The notes below the pieces were generated by a model. It ran no database searches. It was not told where the DNA came from and saw only the letters and a list, made by a program, of their open reading frames with translations. From positions 4,712,001 through 4,776,000 of the forward strand of contig NZ_CP083740.1 of the NCBI RefSeq assembly GCF_020150455.1: a stretch of DNA of 64,000 nt, read 5' to 3'. Made by a program: the position numbers and the translations under genes. This DNA comes from Bremerella sp. TYQ1 (GTDB lineage: Bacteria; Planctomycetota; Planctomycetia; Pirellulales; Pirellulaceae). Of this stretch, positions 8,260 to 22,176 are shown one piece after another (the stretch's first letter is position 1; the number at the start of each line of letters is the position of its first letter).

Positions 8260-9351
8260 ATGAAAACCAAAATGAAGTCGCCTGGGCAGCATGCTGGGTT
8301 TACGTTAGTCGAACTGCTTGTGGTGATCGCCATCATTGGCGTGTTGATTGCCCTGCTCCTCCCTGCCGTGCAGCAAGCGCGTGAAGCTGCTCGGCGGATG
8401 CAGTGCACCAATAACTTGAAGCAGATCGGTCTTGCGGTTCACAACTACGCGTCGACCCATCGCGTGTTTCCCTCAGGCTACGTTAGCTACGCCACGCGAG
8501 ACGGAAGTGGCCCTGCTTCGGCATCGATCGATTCGGATACGTGGGACGCCGCGCCAGGTTGGGGTTGGGGAGCATTGATTCTTCCGTTCATGGAGCAGCG
8601 TACGATTACCGATTCGCTGAATATGGGCCAACCGATCTGGGATTCAGGTAATCGAGCGTTTATCGATACGAAGCTAGAGGCTTACCTCTGCCCTTCTTCC
8701 AGTGGCGATCACGAACCGTTTACCATTCGTGACAGCTCCGGTAATGCGCTTTCGCGGTATGGCAGCAATATCGTCGTGGGACGTTCGCATTACATCGCCA
8801 GCCATGGGCAGGAGTCGTGCTGGGGGGATTGCGGCTCTTCGGCCAGTGGTCCTGTCTTCACGAACATCTACACCGGGGCCACCAGAACGGTGCAAATTCA
8901 TGGTGATGCCTCGAAGGTGGCCGACGGTCCGTTCTATCGCAACTCGAAAGTCAGCTTTCGCGATATTACCGACGGAACGACAAACACGATTTTCATCAGC
9001 GAGCATTCCTCGAAGCTGAGCGATAAAACTTGGGTCGGTGTCGTCCCTGGCGCGTTTACGCACCCAAGATTCTCGACGCCAGAAAATGGTCCTGATGCGG
9101 CCGCGACTTTGGTGATGATGCATGTCGGTCCTAGCGGTGGTGAACTCGACATCACTGGCGATCCGATCATCCACCCGATGAATTTTCCAACGCTGCATGT
9201 CGGTCAAATGTACTCCGAGCATCCTGGCGGCGGGAACGTACTTTTCGGTGACGGATCGGTTAGCTTTCAGCCAGAAACGATCGACCTTATTCTCGCGGCC
9301 GAAATGGCCAGCATGAATGAGGGAGAAGTGATCAACTCGAGGGGGTTCTAA
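8260..9351 (+). CDS. DUF1559 pseudopilin-like protein (H-x9-DG type), copy 1
   Basis: The 363-residue protein opens with a type IV prepilin-like leader ([15 protein letters not shown]), so a prepilin peptidase should cleave before Phe and leave a hydrophobic N-terminal helix. The conserved [18 protein letters not shown] and a DUF1559 body follow, ending in H-PGGGNVLFG-DG, the H-x9-DG motif. Members of this family are massively expanded in Planctomycetes; their role is not settled, although the leader implies export by type II/IV pilus machinery. GAGGGGAAG precedes the ATG. The next gene starts two bases after this stop, so the two are co-transcribed. Unlike the other four copies it is not followed by a lipoprotein. 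Confidence 0.92.
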   Translation: MKTKMKSPGQHAGFTLVELLVVIAIIGVLIALLLPAVQQAREAARRMQCTNNLKQIGLAVHNYASTHRVFPSGYVSYATRDGSGPASASIDSDTWDAAPGWGWGALILPFMEQRTITDSLNMGQPIWDSGNRAFIDTKLEAYLCPSSSGDHEPFTIRDSSGNALSRYGSNIVVGRSHYIASHGQESCWGDCGSSASGPVFTNIYTGATRTVQIHGDASKVADGPFYRNSKVSFRDITDGTTNTIFISEHSSKLSDKTWVGVVPGAFTHPRFSTPENGPDAAATLVMMHVGPSGGELDITGDPIIHPMNFPTLHVGQMYSEHPGGGNVLFGDGSVSFQPETIDLILAAEMASMNEGEVINSRGF

Positions 9352-9353
9352 GC

Positions 9354-9710
9354 ATGGACTCATCGAGAGGAACCGTGATCGGCGGAATTGTTGTTGCCGT
9401 GTTAGTCGTCGGAGCGATGGCCTACTGGCTGTCGCGACCCACATTCGGCGAGATCAGCCCGAAAGGCTACGACTACGCGATGGCGCTCGGCTCCGCATGC
9501 AACGGAAAGAACGAAGCCAAGATCACCAAGATCACGAAAATGATCCATCAATCGGCGGAAGCCGGAGAACTACGCCCAGATGAGGCTGCCTGGCTCCAAA
9601 GCATCGCCCAGCAAGCGACCGAGGGCCGGTGGGAGTCAGCATATGCGGCCGTCCGAACGCTAATGGAAGAACAAACCGTCCGAGCCAACCCGCTGCCAGA
9701 AATAGACTAA
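9354..9710 (+). CDS. single-pass membrane protein, partner of DUF1559 copy 1
   Basis: A 118-residue protein with one N-terminal membrane helix (VIGGIVVAVLVVGAMAYWL) and an 85-residue, mainly helical exterior or cytoplasmic domain. It has no lipobox and no recognised family. It begins two bases after the DUF1559 stop, so translational coupling is likely, and it occupies the place where the other DUF1559 genes of the window have a small lipoprotein. Its stop overlaps the stop of the opposite-strand gene by four bases. Confidence 0.65.
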   Translation: MDSSRGTVIGGIVVAVLVVGAMAYWLSRPTFGEISPKGYDYAMALGSACNGKNEAKITKITKMIHQSAEAGELRPDEAAWLQSIAQQATEGRWESAYAAVRTLMEEQTVRANPLPEID

Positions 9711-9946
9711 TCTCCAGACCAGTCGCCGGAGTTGTCTTGCTCGCTGCCAAAGAAGTGGTAGTAAATCTGTGGTAGTCCAGCAAGGAGGGCAACTCCAACA
9801 ATCAGCGACCAGATTCCTTGTCCAGGGGCATTGGGGCCAGCGTTCGGCAGGCCATAGTCAATGAACGCTGCCGAAACGGTGAATAGCCCGAAAATGTACA
9901 TAAACAGCCAAAGAATCGGCCGCTTGATTTTCCCGCGTTTATTCAT
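9707..9946 (-). CDS. small membrane protein, hypothetical
   Basis: A 79-residue protein with a basic start (MNKRGKIKR), two membrane helices (about 10-28 and 46-64) and an acidic tail (SEQDNSGDWSGD). The frame is open 11 codons further upstream to 9979, but ATG 9946 gives a normal membrane-protein N-terminus. No family recognised. Confidence 0.5.
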   Translation of the reverse strand: MNKRGKIKRPILWLFMYIFGLFTVSAAFIDYGLPNAGPNAPGQGIWSLIVGVALLAGLPQIYYHFFGSEQDNSGDWSGD

Positions 9947-10078
9947 CACACGATTCTTTCTGTGCAAATGATCAATCAAACTGCAAACAATGTCTTGTTA
10001 AAGCAACGACACGCGAAAATCAAGAAAGCGAAAAAGTAAACTTCGCCGCTGTTTGATGAACAGGGAGGCAGATGTTTA

Positions 10079-11134
10079 TTAAGACAGCTTCATCAATCGG
10101 TCGTGGTAGGGACCGTCGCCCATGAGGTCGAGGCTTTTGGCCAGGCGGCGTTGGTCTGATTTGCGGGGAAGTTCTTCGAGGGCGGTCAGGACGCGTTCGA
10201 TCTTTTCGGTTTCCAGGCTGGCCGTCAGCGGCAGGCCTAAGCCCATGATGAATTTGGCTCGCTGCAGATCGGCAAACTTGGTCGGGTCGTCCTGCATCGC
10301 TTGAAAGAGTGCAGTGACCGCTTTTTGGGACAGCGCGAGTTCGTCCCAGTCATGCTCTTGGGCGGCGTCCAGCATGTACAGGTATTGGTAAACCGCAAAC
10401 GACATCGGGCCAGACGTAATCCCGACTCGCTGCTTGTTTTCGATGTTGGACCGTGGTCCTTCGCTGAGTGCTTGAGCCAGGTGAGGATCCCAGCCTTGCA
10501 CGATCTTTAGCTTGGCCAGCCGTGGGCTGAGGAGATACTCGCGAGTGCTTTTCAAGTAGTCTGCTTCGGTAATCTTCGCGGCCACAATCGCGTCGCCACC
10601 AGGCAGATCGAGAAGCTTTTCTGTCGCCGTCGCAGGAAGCGGAACGCCGCTGACATCGGGAATGGAGTAAACGCCCACGGCCATGCCTGCGGTGGCGATC
10701 ATCTCGACGAGTGGACGCATGTTCTCGACGATCTGGGCGTCGGTGGCATGGGCCGGAAGATTGGTTCCGGGACGAACGAACACGACAGGGTAATTATGTT
10801 CCCGCAAAAGCGCGACTAGCTTCTCGTTTGCCTCAGGTCCATCTTCGGGACGTAGCAACGCCATACGAACCAGCGACGGAGCGTTGGCTTTCGCGGCAAC
10901 TTCAAACCACCGTTCTAATTCTTCGACGGTACGCAGATGGCCATGCCCTGTGGAAGCTGCCAGCAAGACCGCTTCCGCACCAGCGGCGGCCAGCTTTTCG
11001 AGATAGCTGACCAGGCGATCTTCGTCCAGTTTTCGCCGCGGAAGATCGCCGCAGGTCGGATCGAAACAAGCCACCGTGGCAGCTGGATAGTTCTCGATGG
11101 GATTGCTAAGAATCTTCTGGGCTAGATCGTTCAT
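10079..11134 (-). CDS. dihydrodipicolinate synthase/N-acetylneuraminate lyase family aldolase
   Basis: A 351-residue TIM-barrel enzyme of the DapA/NanA superfamily. GHGHLRTVEEL corresponds to the family's GE-x-x-x-LT segment, VYSIPDVSG holds the catalytic Tyr, and VAAKITEADY holds the Schiff-base Lys. These class I aldolases cleave or condense pyruvate or similar keto acids; the substrate cannot be told from sequence, and it is longer and more divergent than true DapA (about 290 residues), so lysine synthesis is not assured. A strong minus-strand terminator ends only 17 bases before its start codon, so its expression needs read-through or a promoter buried in that hairpin. Confidence 0.8.
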   Translation of the reverse strand: MNDLAQKILSNPIENYPAATVACFDPTCGDLPRRKLDEDRLVSYLEKLAAAGAEAVLLAASTGHGHLRTVEELERWFEVAAKANAPSLVRMALLRPEDGPEANEKLVALLREHNYPVVFVRPGTNLPAHATDAQIVENMRPLVEMIATAGMAVGVYSIPDVSGVPLPATATEKLLDLPGGDAIVAAKITEADYLKSTREYLLSPRLAKLKIVQGWDPHLAQALSEGPRSNIENKQRVGITSGPMSFAVYQYLYMLDAAQEHDWDELALSQKAVTALFQAMQDDPTKFADLQRAKFIMGLGLPLTASLETEKIERVLTALEELPRKSDQRRLAKSLDLMGDGPYHDRLMKLS

Positions 11135-11151
11135 TGGGGCACACTCGGCAA

Positions 11152-11186
11152 TAAAAAAGGGTGAGTCGATTTTGGCGACTCACCCT
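11152..11186 (-). terminator. rho-independent terminator after gltBD
   Basis: On the minus strand AGGGTGAGTCG pairs perfectly with CGACTCACCCT around a 7-base loop and is followed by T6. It ends the gltB-gltD transcript and lies immediately upstream of the DapA-like gene. Confidence 0.88.
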
Positions 11187-11338
11187 AGCTTAGAGCATCT
11201 GAGGTGAAATGAAACACCTTGATTGGTTGGCTTGGTGAAGGGAGCCCTTCACGTTGGCTCAATCCCCTCGGTGATGAGGGGACGCGCGTCGTTTCCTATT
11301 TCGAAACTGGTTTGCCGTTGGTGTCTTGGACACTTGCC
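11187..11338 (-). other. hairpin-rich intergenic region between gltD and the DapA-like gene
   Basis: Between the gltD stop and the terminator, four short inverted repeats lie in series: AGGTG/CACCT (11202-11218), GTGAAGG/CCTTCAC (about 11234-11251), CCCCTC/GAGGGG (about 11264-11281) and GTTTC/GAAAC (about 11290-11306). It matches no riboswitch consensus that I can recall. Confidence 0.4.
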
Positions 11339-12794
11339 TTACGGCAGCGAGCTAACGCCCATCAGGTATTTATCGCATTCACGAGCGGCGGCTCGGCCTT
11401 CGTTAATGGCCCAGACGACGAGGCTTTGACCTCGGCGACAGTCACCAGCGGCGAAGACACCGTCAACCGACGTGGCGAATCGACCGTACTCGGCTTTGAA
11501 GTTCGATCGCTGATCGGTTTCCATGCCAAGCTTTTCGACGATCGTCGCTTCTGGACCCAGGAAGCCCATCGCCAGCAAGACCAAGTCCGCTTTGAAGATC
11601 TTTTCGCTTCCGGGGACTTCTGCCATGTTCCAACGGCCGCTGTCATCTTTGGTCCATTGAACAGTGACCGTCTTGATTCCAGCGACGTTGCCGTTGCCAT
11701 CGTCGACGAATTCTTTCGACAGCACGCAGTACTCACGAGGATCGTTGCCGAACTTCGCTTCGGCTTCCTGGTGACCGTAGTCGACTCGGAAGACACGTGC
11801 CCATTGCGGCCAAGGATTGTCTGGAGCACGATCCTCTGGCGGTTTCGGCAGCAACTCGAAGTTGACGACGCCTTCGCAGCCGTGACGGATCGACGTGCCG
11901 ATACAGTCGGTTCCGGTGTCACCACCGCCGATGACAATGACATTCTTGCCTTCGGCAGAAATGTAGTTGCCATCTGCCAGCTGAGAATCCAAAAGGCTCT
12001 TGGTATTTGCCCGCAGGAATTCCATGGCGAAGTGAACGCCCTTCAAGTCACGGCCAGGGATAGGAAGATCGCGTGGCTTCGTGGCTCCGACGGCCAAAAT
12101 GATGGCGTCGTTCTTTTCCTTCAGCTCGGCAACATCGACGTTCTCGCCAACGTGAGCATTGGTAACGAACTTGATGCCCGCCGCTTCCATCAAATCGACG
12201 CGACGCTGGACGGTGTCCTTGTCGAGTTTCATGTTGGGAATGCCGTACATCAGCAGACCGCCGATACGGTCGTCACGTTCGTAAACGGTAACGTTGTGGC
12301 CTGCTTTGTTGAGCTGCTCGGCGGCAGCCAAACCTGCAGGGCCTGAGCCGATGACGGCGACCTTCTTGCCGGTGCGATGCTCGGGAACCATCGCGCTGAC
12401 CCAGCCTTCCTCGAACCCGCGATCGATGATTGAACATTCAATGTTCTTGATCGCCACCGGAGGATTAGTGATGCCGAGCACGCAAGCGTTTTCGCAAGGT
12501 GCCGGGCAAACACGCCCGGTGAATTCGGGGAAGTTGTTGGTCTTGTGCAGACGATCCAAAGCTTCACGCCAGCGGCCTTTGTAGACCAGGTCGTTCCACT
12601 CAGGAATCAGGTTATCGACAGGGCATCCGGTCGTGCTTTGGCAGAACGGAACACCGCAGTCCATGCACCGTGCCCCTTGCGTTTGCAAGTGGCTGTCGGT
12701 GACGTCGATTTGAAATTCGTTGTAGTCGTTGATACGAACCAGCGGATCACGATAGGGAATGGTGTTCCGCTGAAATTCCATAAACCCAGTAGGC

Positions 12795-12802
<8 letters not shown>
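11339..12802 (-). CDS. gltD: glutamate synthase (NADPH) small subunit
   Basis: GltD passes electrons from NAD(P)H through FAD and iron-sulfur clusters to GltB, which converts glutamine and 2-oxoglutarate to two glutamates. The 487 residues show the N-terminal cluster cysteines ([11 protein letters not shown] and later CPAPCENAC), the FAD site ([17 protein letters not shown], near 150), an NADPH-type Rossmann motif ([13 protein letters not shown], near 288) and the closing FAD contact [18 protein letters not shown]. Length is normal. Its start overlaps the end of gltB by eight bases, so translation is coupled. Confidence 0.96.
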
Positions 12803-17405
<4,603 letters not shown>

Positions 17406-17539
17406 GGTTCTACCTTCTTCTAGCTAATACTTCGGGCACGCGCCCGGATGTCTTCGATGGGGGTGTTGGATCAAGTCGGTAGACAAGATCTCCGCAGGCT
17501 TGTTCCCCGTGGAGACTTTGTCTTCGTACGAGGAACGTT

Positions 17540-18538
17540 TTAAGTGCGTGCCGAAACTCCGTTTTCAAGATCGCTTTCGGCACCCGACGCTTCGCCTTGG
17601 GCAAACGTGGATGCCACCTGTTTAACTTCCGACTCGGACGCAACGGCTTCCGAGTTTGCTGCTTTTTCGTGAAGCAGCTGAATGAAACGACGTGCCGTCT
17701 TCCCGAGTTCCTTCCCTTGCCGGGTCACAATCCCCAGCGGTCGAGACAAGGGGCTTCCTTCCAGAGGCACCGCGACAAGCGAACCGGTTTCGAGTTCTCG
17801 TGTTACCGTGTCGATCGGCAGCAAGCCGAACCCGGCATCGATCTCGATGGCCCGTTTGATGGTCTCGATGTTGTCAAATTCCATGACAACTTGAACGTCG
17901 GCTCCGGCCGAAGAGAGAACAAAATCGATTTCGCGACGAATCTGCAGACGCGTGTCGAAGCCCACCATACGGCGACCATCGAGTTCGTCGAGCCAGACCG
18001 TTTCACGCTCGGCTAGTTCATTGCCGGGCGCACAGACGAGGAACATTGGTTCCTCTCGCCACATATCGACTTTGATCGTCTTACACGTTTTCGGATAGCT
18101 GACCAAACCGAAGTCGACCTGATCCGTTTCGACCAACTGCACCACCGTGTCGGGGTGATGGTACTGAAGACGAACGTTGGCTTTCGGGTGCTTGCCGAGG
18201 AACTCCTGCACACAGGCGTTCATGTGGCTAAGCCCCACCGAGTAGATCGAAGCGATGGTCACTTGTCCGGCAAGTTCTTTATGGAACGTGCGGACATCCT
18301 CTTCCAATGCGTAGTATCGCTGGACGAGTTGACGACAGCCTTGGTAATAGAGTTCACCTTCGGCGGTGGGTACCAAGGGTCGTTTTGAGCGATCGATAAG
18401 CTTCACCCCGAGGCGTTCCTCCAATTGGTGCACGACCTGGCTTGCGCCAGATTGCGAAATGCCGTTCTCATCCGCAGCTCTTGAGAAGCTGCGTTGACCG
18501 ACAACATCGCAGAACACCTTGAGGGACTTTACGTGCAT
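17540..18538 (-). CDS. LysR-family transcriptional regulator
   Basis: The 332-residue protein has the LysR winged-helix domain (FCDVVGQRSFSRAADENGIS, residues about 9-28, then QVVHQLEERLG) and the effector-binding domain (about 90-295), plus a low-complexity tail of about 35 residues. It lies upstream of gltBD on the same strand, rather than divergent as is typical for LysR/target pairs. Control of gltBD, as by GltC in Bacillus, is plausible but unproven. The ligand cannot be told from sequence. Confidence 0.88.
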   Translation of the reverse strand: MHVKSLKVFCDVVGQRSFSRAADENGISQSGASQVVHQLEERLGVKLIDRSKRPLVPTAEGELYYQGCRQLVQRYYALEEDVRTFHKELAGQVTIASIYSVGLSHMNACVQEFLGKHPKANVRLQYHHPDTVVQLVETDQVDFGLVSYPKTCKTIKVDMWREEPMFLVCAPGNELAERETVWLDELDGRRMVGFDTRLQIRREIDFVLSSAGADVQVVMEFDNIETIKRAIEIDAGFGLLPIDTVTRELETGSLVAVPLEGSPLSRPLGIVTRQGKELGKTARRFIQLLHEKAANSEAVASESEVKQVASTFAQGEASGAESDLENGVSART

Positions 18539-18835
18539 GAACGACTTCGGGAAGTGAAGGGGGAACTATGCGGAATTTAGATACTGGTGAAATCCAAGAT
18601 TAAAAACCGAAATGTAAGGTTATTAATCGTGGCCCCCATCGTCAAGCATGTCGAGGTTTAAATTCCCTAAGTTCGAAGGGCCTCTGAGAGGCATGTTTTC
18701 GTAAGTCGTGCTGTGGTCACAAATTAGCCACTTCAAATGCGTTCCGTTAAACGCCCTCTTCGCCCGATAACTGCGCGTTATTTTCCGTTAAGCTTTTGCG
18801 CCTTCCCGAATGCTAGCAATTATCCGCGCATGAAG

Positions 18836-18864
18836 AAGGCACGTACTAGGACGTGCCTTTTATT
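18836..18864 (+). terminator. orphan terminator-like hairpin, plus-strand orientation
   Basis: AAGGCACGT pairs perfectly with ACGTGCCTT around a 6-base loop, followed by TTTTATT on the plus strand. No plus-strand gene lies upstream within the gap. It may instead end the minus-strand cyclophilin transcript, although the T-run on that side is poor. Confidence 0.55.
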
Positions 18865-18891
18865 ACTGAGACTGAAGTTGGACTGCAATTG

Positions 18892-18926
18892 GACGGATGC
18901 TCGATCGTTCTAAGTGAGCATCCGTC
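18892..18926. repeat. perfect 11-bp inverted repeat
   Basis: GACGGATGCTC pairs with GAGCATCCGTC around a 13-base loop, about 70 bases past the cyclophilin stop. Without a T-run on either side, it may stabilise the 3' end of that transcript. Confidence 0.5.
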
Positions 18927-18997
18927 AGGGAAAACCTACGCGAATGTGTAGAAAAACGCGCAGTCGTCGGTAATGTATGACCGAGCGCAATTGCGAT

Positions 18998-20137
18998 TTA
19001 TGGCGTCTTGTTAGGGACGTACTCGTGATCCCGTTTGCGAATCACTTCCGCCTTCAAGATGCGATCGGCCGGAGGTGCCGTCAGCCCGCCTGGTTCGCGG
19101 CGAGTAATCTTCGGTAGGACGTCCATGCCTTCGATCACACGGCCGAAGACGGTGTGCTTACCATCAAGATGCGGCGTTGCTTGAAATGTGAGGAAGAACT
19201 GCGAGCCCCCGGTGTTCTTGCCGGCGTGGGCCATGCTTAGCGTTCCGGCAAAGTGATGACGAGCATCCTCTTCGTAGCATTCGCAGAAGATGTTGTAGCC
19301 CGGTCCGCCGGAGCCGTCCCCTTTCGGATCGCCCCCCTGAGCCATGAAGTGCGGCAAAACCCGGTGAAACGGCAGCCCGTCGTAGAACTTCTTCTCGACG
19401 AGACTAACAAAGTTGCCCACCGTGTCAGGTGCTTCGTCTTCGTATAGCTCGATCACCAAATCTCCCTTGGTAGTCGAAAGCTTCACGCGAGGCAGGTCGT
19501 CCTTTTCGGCGTCCTTTTGGCGGAACTCTTGTTCTCGTTTCCACTTGTCTTTGAGCTGCGAAGCCATGAAGCCCGACTGAAGAACCCGTTCATCCGGTTC
19601 TTTGGTGGCGACTTTCTGCAGCTTCTTAAAGGCGTCTTCCGATTCTTCAAAATGATCGGTACCGAAAGCGGCAACCACTTGGGCAGGCAACAGGTACTTC
19701 TCTTCCACGTCGTTATCGAGCAGAACGTGGAGCAAACGATAGCCTCGTTCGTAGTCGTCCTTCTCCAGTGAATCGTTGGTCATCTTCTGGACGAACTGCA
19801 GGGCTTCGTTATTGCCGGGATGATCTTTCAATCGCTGAATGGCGGCATCTTCAATCGAAGGAAGCATCGCCATCCCTTGTTCCAGGACTTTGTCGTATTC
19901 CTTTCGCAACTTCGGCAGATCGGCTTCCGGGGCCAGGCGGTATTCCTGTTGGATGCGGCGAAGTTCGGTGATGATCACCTTCCATTCGGCCAACTTCTTG
20001 GTGAATTCATCCTGCAAAGCGGGCGAAGCCGGAGCTTCCGCCATCGGTTCCGACGCGGCAGGGGCTTCCTGAGCGGTAAGCATTCCAGGGATCAAACCGA
20101 CCAACAACAAGGGCATCCAAACGGTCCACGCACGCAT
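18998..20137 (-). CDS. secreted cyclophilin-type peptidyl-prolyl isomerase
   Basis: The 379-residue protein has a signal peptide (MRAWTVWMPLLLVGLIPGMLTAQ), a helical N-terminal region of about 190 residues with tetratricopeptide-like character, and a C-terminal cyclophilin domain (about 210-370). The isomerase core is clear: FHRVLPHFMAQGGDP with the catalytic Arg, GTLSMAHAGKNTGGSQFF, and LDGKHTVFG. It should help fold proteins outside the cytoplasmic membrane. ATG 20137 is chosen over an in-frame codon 19 residues upstream because AAGGAG lies nine bases before it and it begins the signal peptide. Confidence 0.92.
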   Translation of the reverse strand: MRAWTVWMPLLLVGLIPGMLTAQEAPAASEPMAEAPASPALQDEFTKKLAEWKVIITELRRIQQEYRLAPEADLPKLRKEYDKVLEQGMAMLPSIEDAAIQRLKDHPGNNEALQFVQKMTNDSLEKDDYERGYRLLHVLLDNDVEEKYLLPAQVVAAFGTDHFEESEDAFKKLQKVATKEPDERVLQSGFMASQLKDKWKREQEFRQKDAEKDDLPRVKLSTTKGDLVIELYEDEAPDTVGNFVSLVEKKFYDGLPFHRVLPHFMAQGGDPKGDGSGGPGYNIFCECYEEDARHHFAGTLSMAHAGKNTGGSQFFLTFQATPHLDGKHTVFGRVIEGMDVLPKITRREPGGLTAPPADRILKAEVIRKRDHEYVPNKTP

Positions 20138-20268
20138 CAAGCGAACTCCTTCAACATGAATAGGCCCCGTCGGGCCCAATGGGGGCGAAGTCAATCACCC
20201 GATTCTTTAGTACTGCCGCCCGGGGGTCAAGCAGCGAAGGAGAGTTTACCGGCGTTCACGTCAGGATT

Positions 20269-20841
20269 TCACTTCATCTTGAGAACCGATCGCCATCCCG
20301 TCGGGTGTGGCAGTGGTTCGGCAAAGCGTTCGCTCTGTTCTTGGACCGGCTCGACGGTATAGAAGATGTTCGGCTTGATCGCTTTGGCTATCTTCAGCAA
20401 GTTGGCAACTTTCCGCCGGTCGCAGCGGACGTAGATCAAGTCGACAGGGCCTTCGACGCCTTCCCCCTCAAACGTTGTGGCTCGAAAGCCTCGATCGCGC
20501 AGGGCGTAGACGATTTCAGAGTCTTCTTCCTGGGCAATGATACGCACGACGACCGATCCGAGGGCCAGTTTCCGTTCTAAGCCAATCCCCACGGCATTCC
20601 CCAGCGCGAATCCCCCGGCATACGCAACCATCAACATGGGACTGTCAGAGACGCCGATGATGACTTGGGATAGGGCCGCGATCCAGATCAGAACTTCAAA
20701 GAAGCCCAAGACCACCGAAAGCGCCATGCGTCCTTGAACAACGCAAATGGTGCGCAGCGTTCCAATCGACACGTCGACAACTCGGACGAGGAAGATCAGT
20801 AACGCCAAAACCCAAGGTGAAAGTTCCGAAAGCCACTCCAT
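20269..20841 (-). CDS. UPF0316/DUF2179 membrane protein
   Basis: The 190-residue protein has three membrane helices (about 8-30, 38-60 and 68-90) followed by a soluble DUF2179-like domain (VVRIIAQEEDSEIVYALRDRGFRATTFEGEGVEGP...). This is the UPF0316 arrangement; GFRATTFEGEG and VRCDRRKVANLL match the family pattern. Function unknown. AAGGG lies before the ATG. It is on the same strand as, and upstream of, the cyclophilin. Confidence 0.82.
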   Translation of the reverse strand: MEWLSELSPWVLALLIFLVRVVDVSIGTLRTICVVQGRMALSVVLGFFEVLIWIAALSQVIIGVSDSPMLMVAYAGGFALGNAVGIGLERKLALGSVVVRIIAQEEDSEIVYALRDRGFRATTFEGEGVEGPVDLIYVRCDRRKVANLLKIAKAIKPNIFYTVEPVQEQSERFAEPLPHPTGWRSVLKMK

Positions 20842-21162
20842 CTGAAGCCCTTCCCAAACATGAAACGAAAGTGAAGCGGAGCATTTTATCTTCGCCGGTC
20901 GTTTCGCGGGATAGGTCTATGCGACTTTGCCCAAGCAAGACGGGGAACCGCAAGCATTTGAATTGGCTTCATGCATTCAACAAGAAAAATTCAAAAATCG
21001 TGCGCATTGGGTAAGAACGCCAATCGATGTCCGCAAAATGCCAAGCCGCTTCTCGAAACCAGGGAAAACAGGATTAGAATCGCGCCCCGAAGGCATCCCG
21101 TGCCATCGGGATGCGACGAACGAATCGGTGCTTGTGAACACCATAACCCGCCGGAGAATCCG

Positions 21163-22095
21163 ATGTCCGTTGCTCGTCGCTCATTTCTACAGACGTTGTT
21201 TGGTGGAAGCTTGGCTTTGACAGGGGCAGCCGCGCTTGCCGAAGAAACCGCCTCGACTTCCTCGACCACAGATCAGCCACTGACGATGGCTTTCCTCACC
21301 GATACCCATCAGCCAGCCGGTAATGGGGAAGTCATGCAGAAGGTCGCCCAGTTGATCGATTCGATCCAGGCTCGTGAAGAGGCTCCGCAGCTTTTCGTGT
21401 TCGGTGGCGACAACGTCATGGCGGTCGATGGTGGGCAGTCGGAAGAACAGACCGAAATCCAATTCCGGCAGTGGAAAGAAAACGTTTTGCAGCGGCTGAA
21501 CGTTCCCAGCCTCAGCTGCATTGGCAATCATGACATTCGCTGGAAAGACTACGCCAAGGACAAACCAGAGAGCTATCAGGAGAAAGCGAAAGCGGTCGAG
21601 ACCTATGGCATGCCGCACCGTTACTTCGCGGCCGAGCATGGTGGCTGGCAGTTCTTTTTGCTCGATACGTTTCAACATCAGGGATGCGAAATTGACGACG
21701 CCCAGTGGCAGTGGTTCGAGGAAGAACTCGCCAAGAGTGATCAACCGGCGTGCGTTGTCACCCATGCGCCGCTGATGTCGGTGACACACTTCTTCGAGCC
21801 GTCAACCGACAAGGGACTTGGCAAAGGGTACAACGTTCCTTCCGGTTGGTCGCCGCAGCGGCTGTCGGCCATCAAAGCGTTGTTCCAAAAATACCCCCGC
21901 GTGAAGCTTTGCCTGAGCGGGCACATGCACACCGTCGACCGCGTTGATGTCGATAACACGACGTACATCTGCGGCGGCGCCGTCAGCGGCAACTGGTGGG
22001 GCAATAAGGATTACCTTGGCTTTCCTGCGTGTTGGATGGAACTGAAGCTTTATCCTGACGGAACCTGGTCGCACACGCGTCACGAAACAAGCTAA
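21163..22095 (+). CDS. Tat-exported calcineurin-like metallophosphoesterase
   Basis: The 310-residue protein starts with a twin-arginine signal (RRSFLQTLFG, then a hydrophobic stretch ending at ALAEE). The calcineurin-like metal-binding motifs follow in order: LTDTH (D-x-H), GGDN, GNHD, VTHAP and GHMH. It should be a dinuclear-metal phosphoesterase acting in the periplasm after folding in the cytoplasm; the substrate is unknown. The frame is open upstream to 20971, but ATG 21163, with GGAGAATCC before it, begins exactly at the Tat signal. Confidence 0.88.
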   Translation: MSVARRSFLQTLFGGSLALTGAAALAEETASTSSTTDQPLTMAFLTDTHQPAGNGEVMQKVAQLIDSIQAREEAPQLFVFGGDNVMAVDGGQSEEQTEIQFRQWKENVLQRLNVPSLSCIGNHDIRWKDYAKDKPESYQEKAKAVETYGMPHRYFAAEHGGWQFFLLDTFQHQGCEIDDAQWQWFEEELAKSDQPACVVTHAPLMSVTHFFEPSTDKGLGKGYNVPSGWSPQRLSAIKALFQKYPRVKLCLSGHMHTVDRVDVDNTTYICGGAVSGNWWGNKDYLGFPACWMELKLYPDGTWSHTRHETS

Positions 22096-22107
22096 CACGG
22101 CATCACG

Positions 22108-22140
22108 AAAAAAGCAGGACGGAAAACTCCGCCCTGCTTT
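22108..22140 (-). terminator. terminator between convergent genes
   Basis: On the minus strand AAAGCAGGGCGG pairs with CCGTCCTGCTTT (one G-U) and runs into T6, ending the lipoprotein/DUF1559 operon. On the plus strand the same hairpin follows the phosphoesterase, so it may work in both directions. Confidence 0.8.
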
Positions 22141-22176
22141 CAGCGATTCATATTCTCTTGAGGTAAGTCGGCTCGA

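Larger units (their letters stand above)
18539..18997. other. 459-base gap without a gene
   Basis: It lies between the LysR gene start and the cyclophilin stop, both on the minus strand. It contains a plus-strand terminator-like hairpin and a second perfect inverted repeat (listed separately). No protein-coding frame is convincing. It must also hold the LysR promoter. Confidence 0.5.

Noticed and set aside
11219..12346. Plus-strand frame of 375 codons opposite gltD
   Set aside because: It is the shadow of gltD. It lacks a domain, and its start lies in the hairpin region after gltD.
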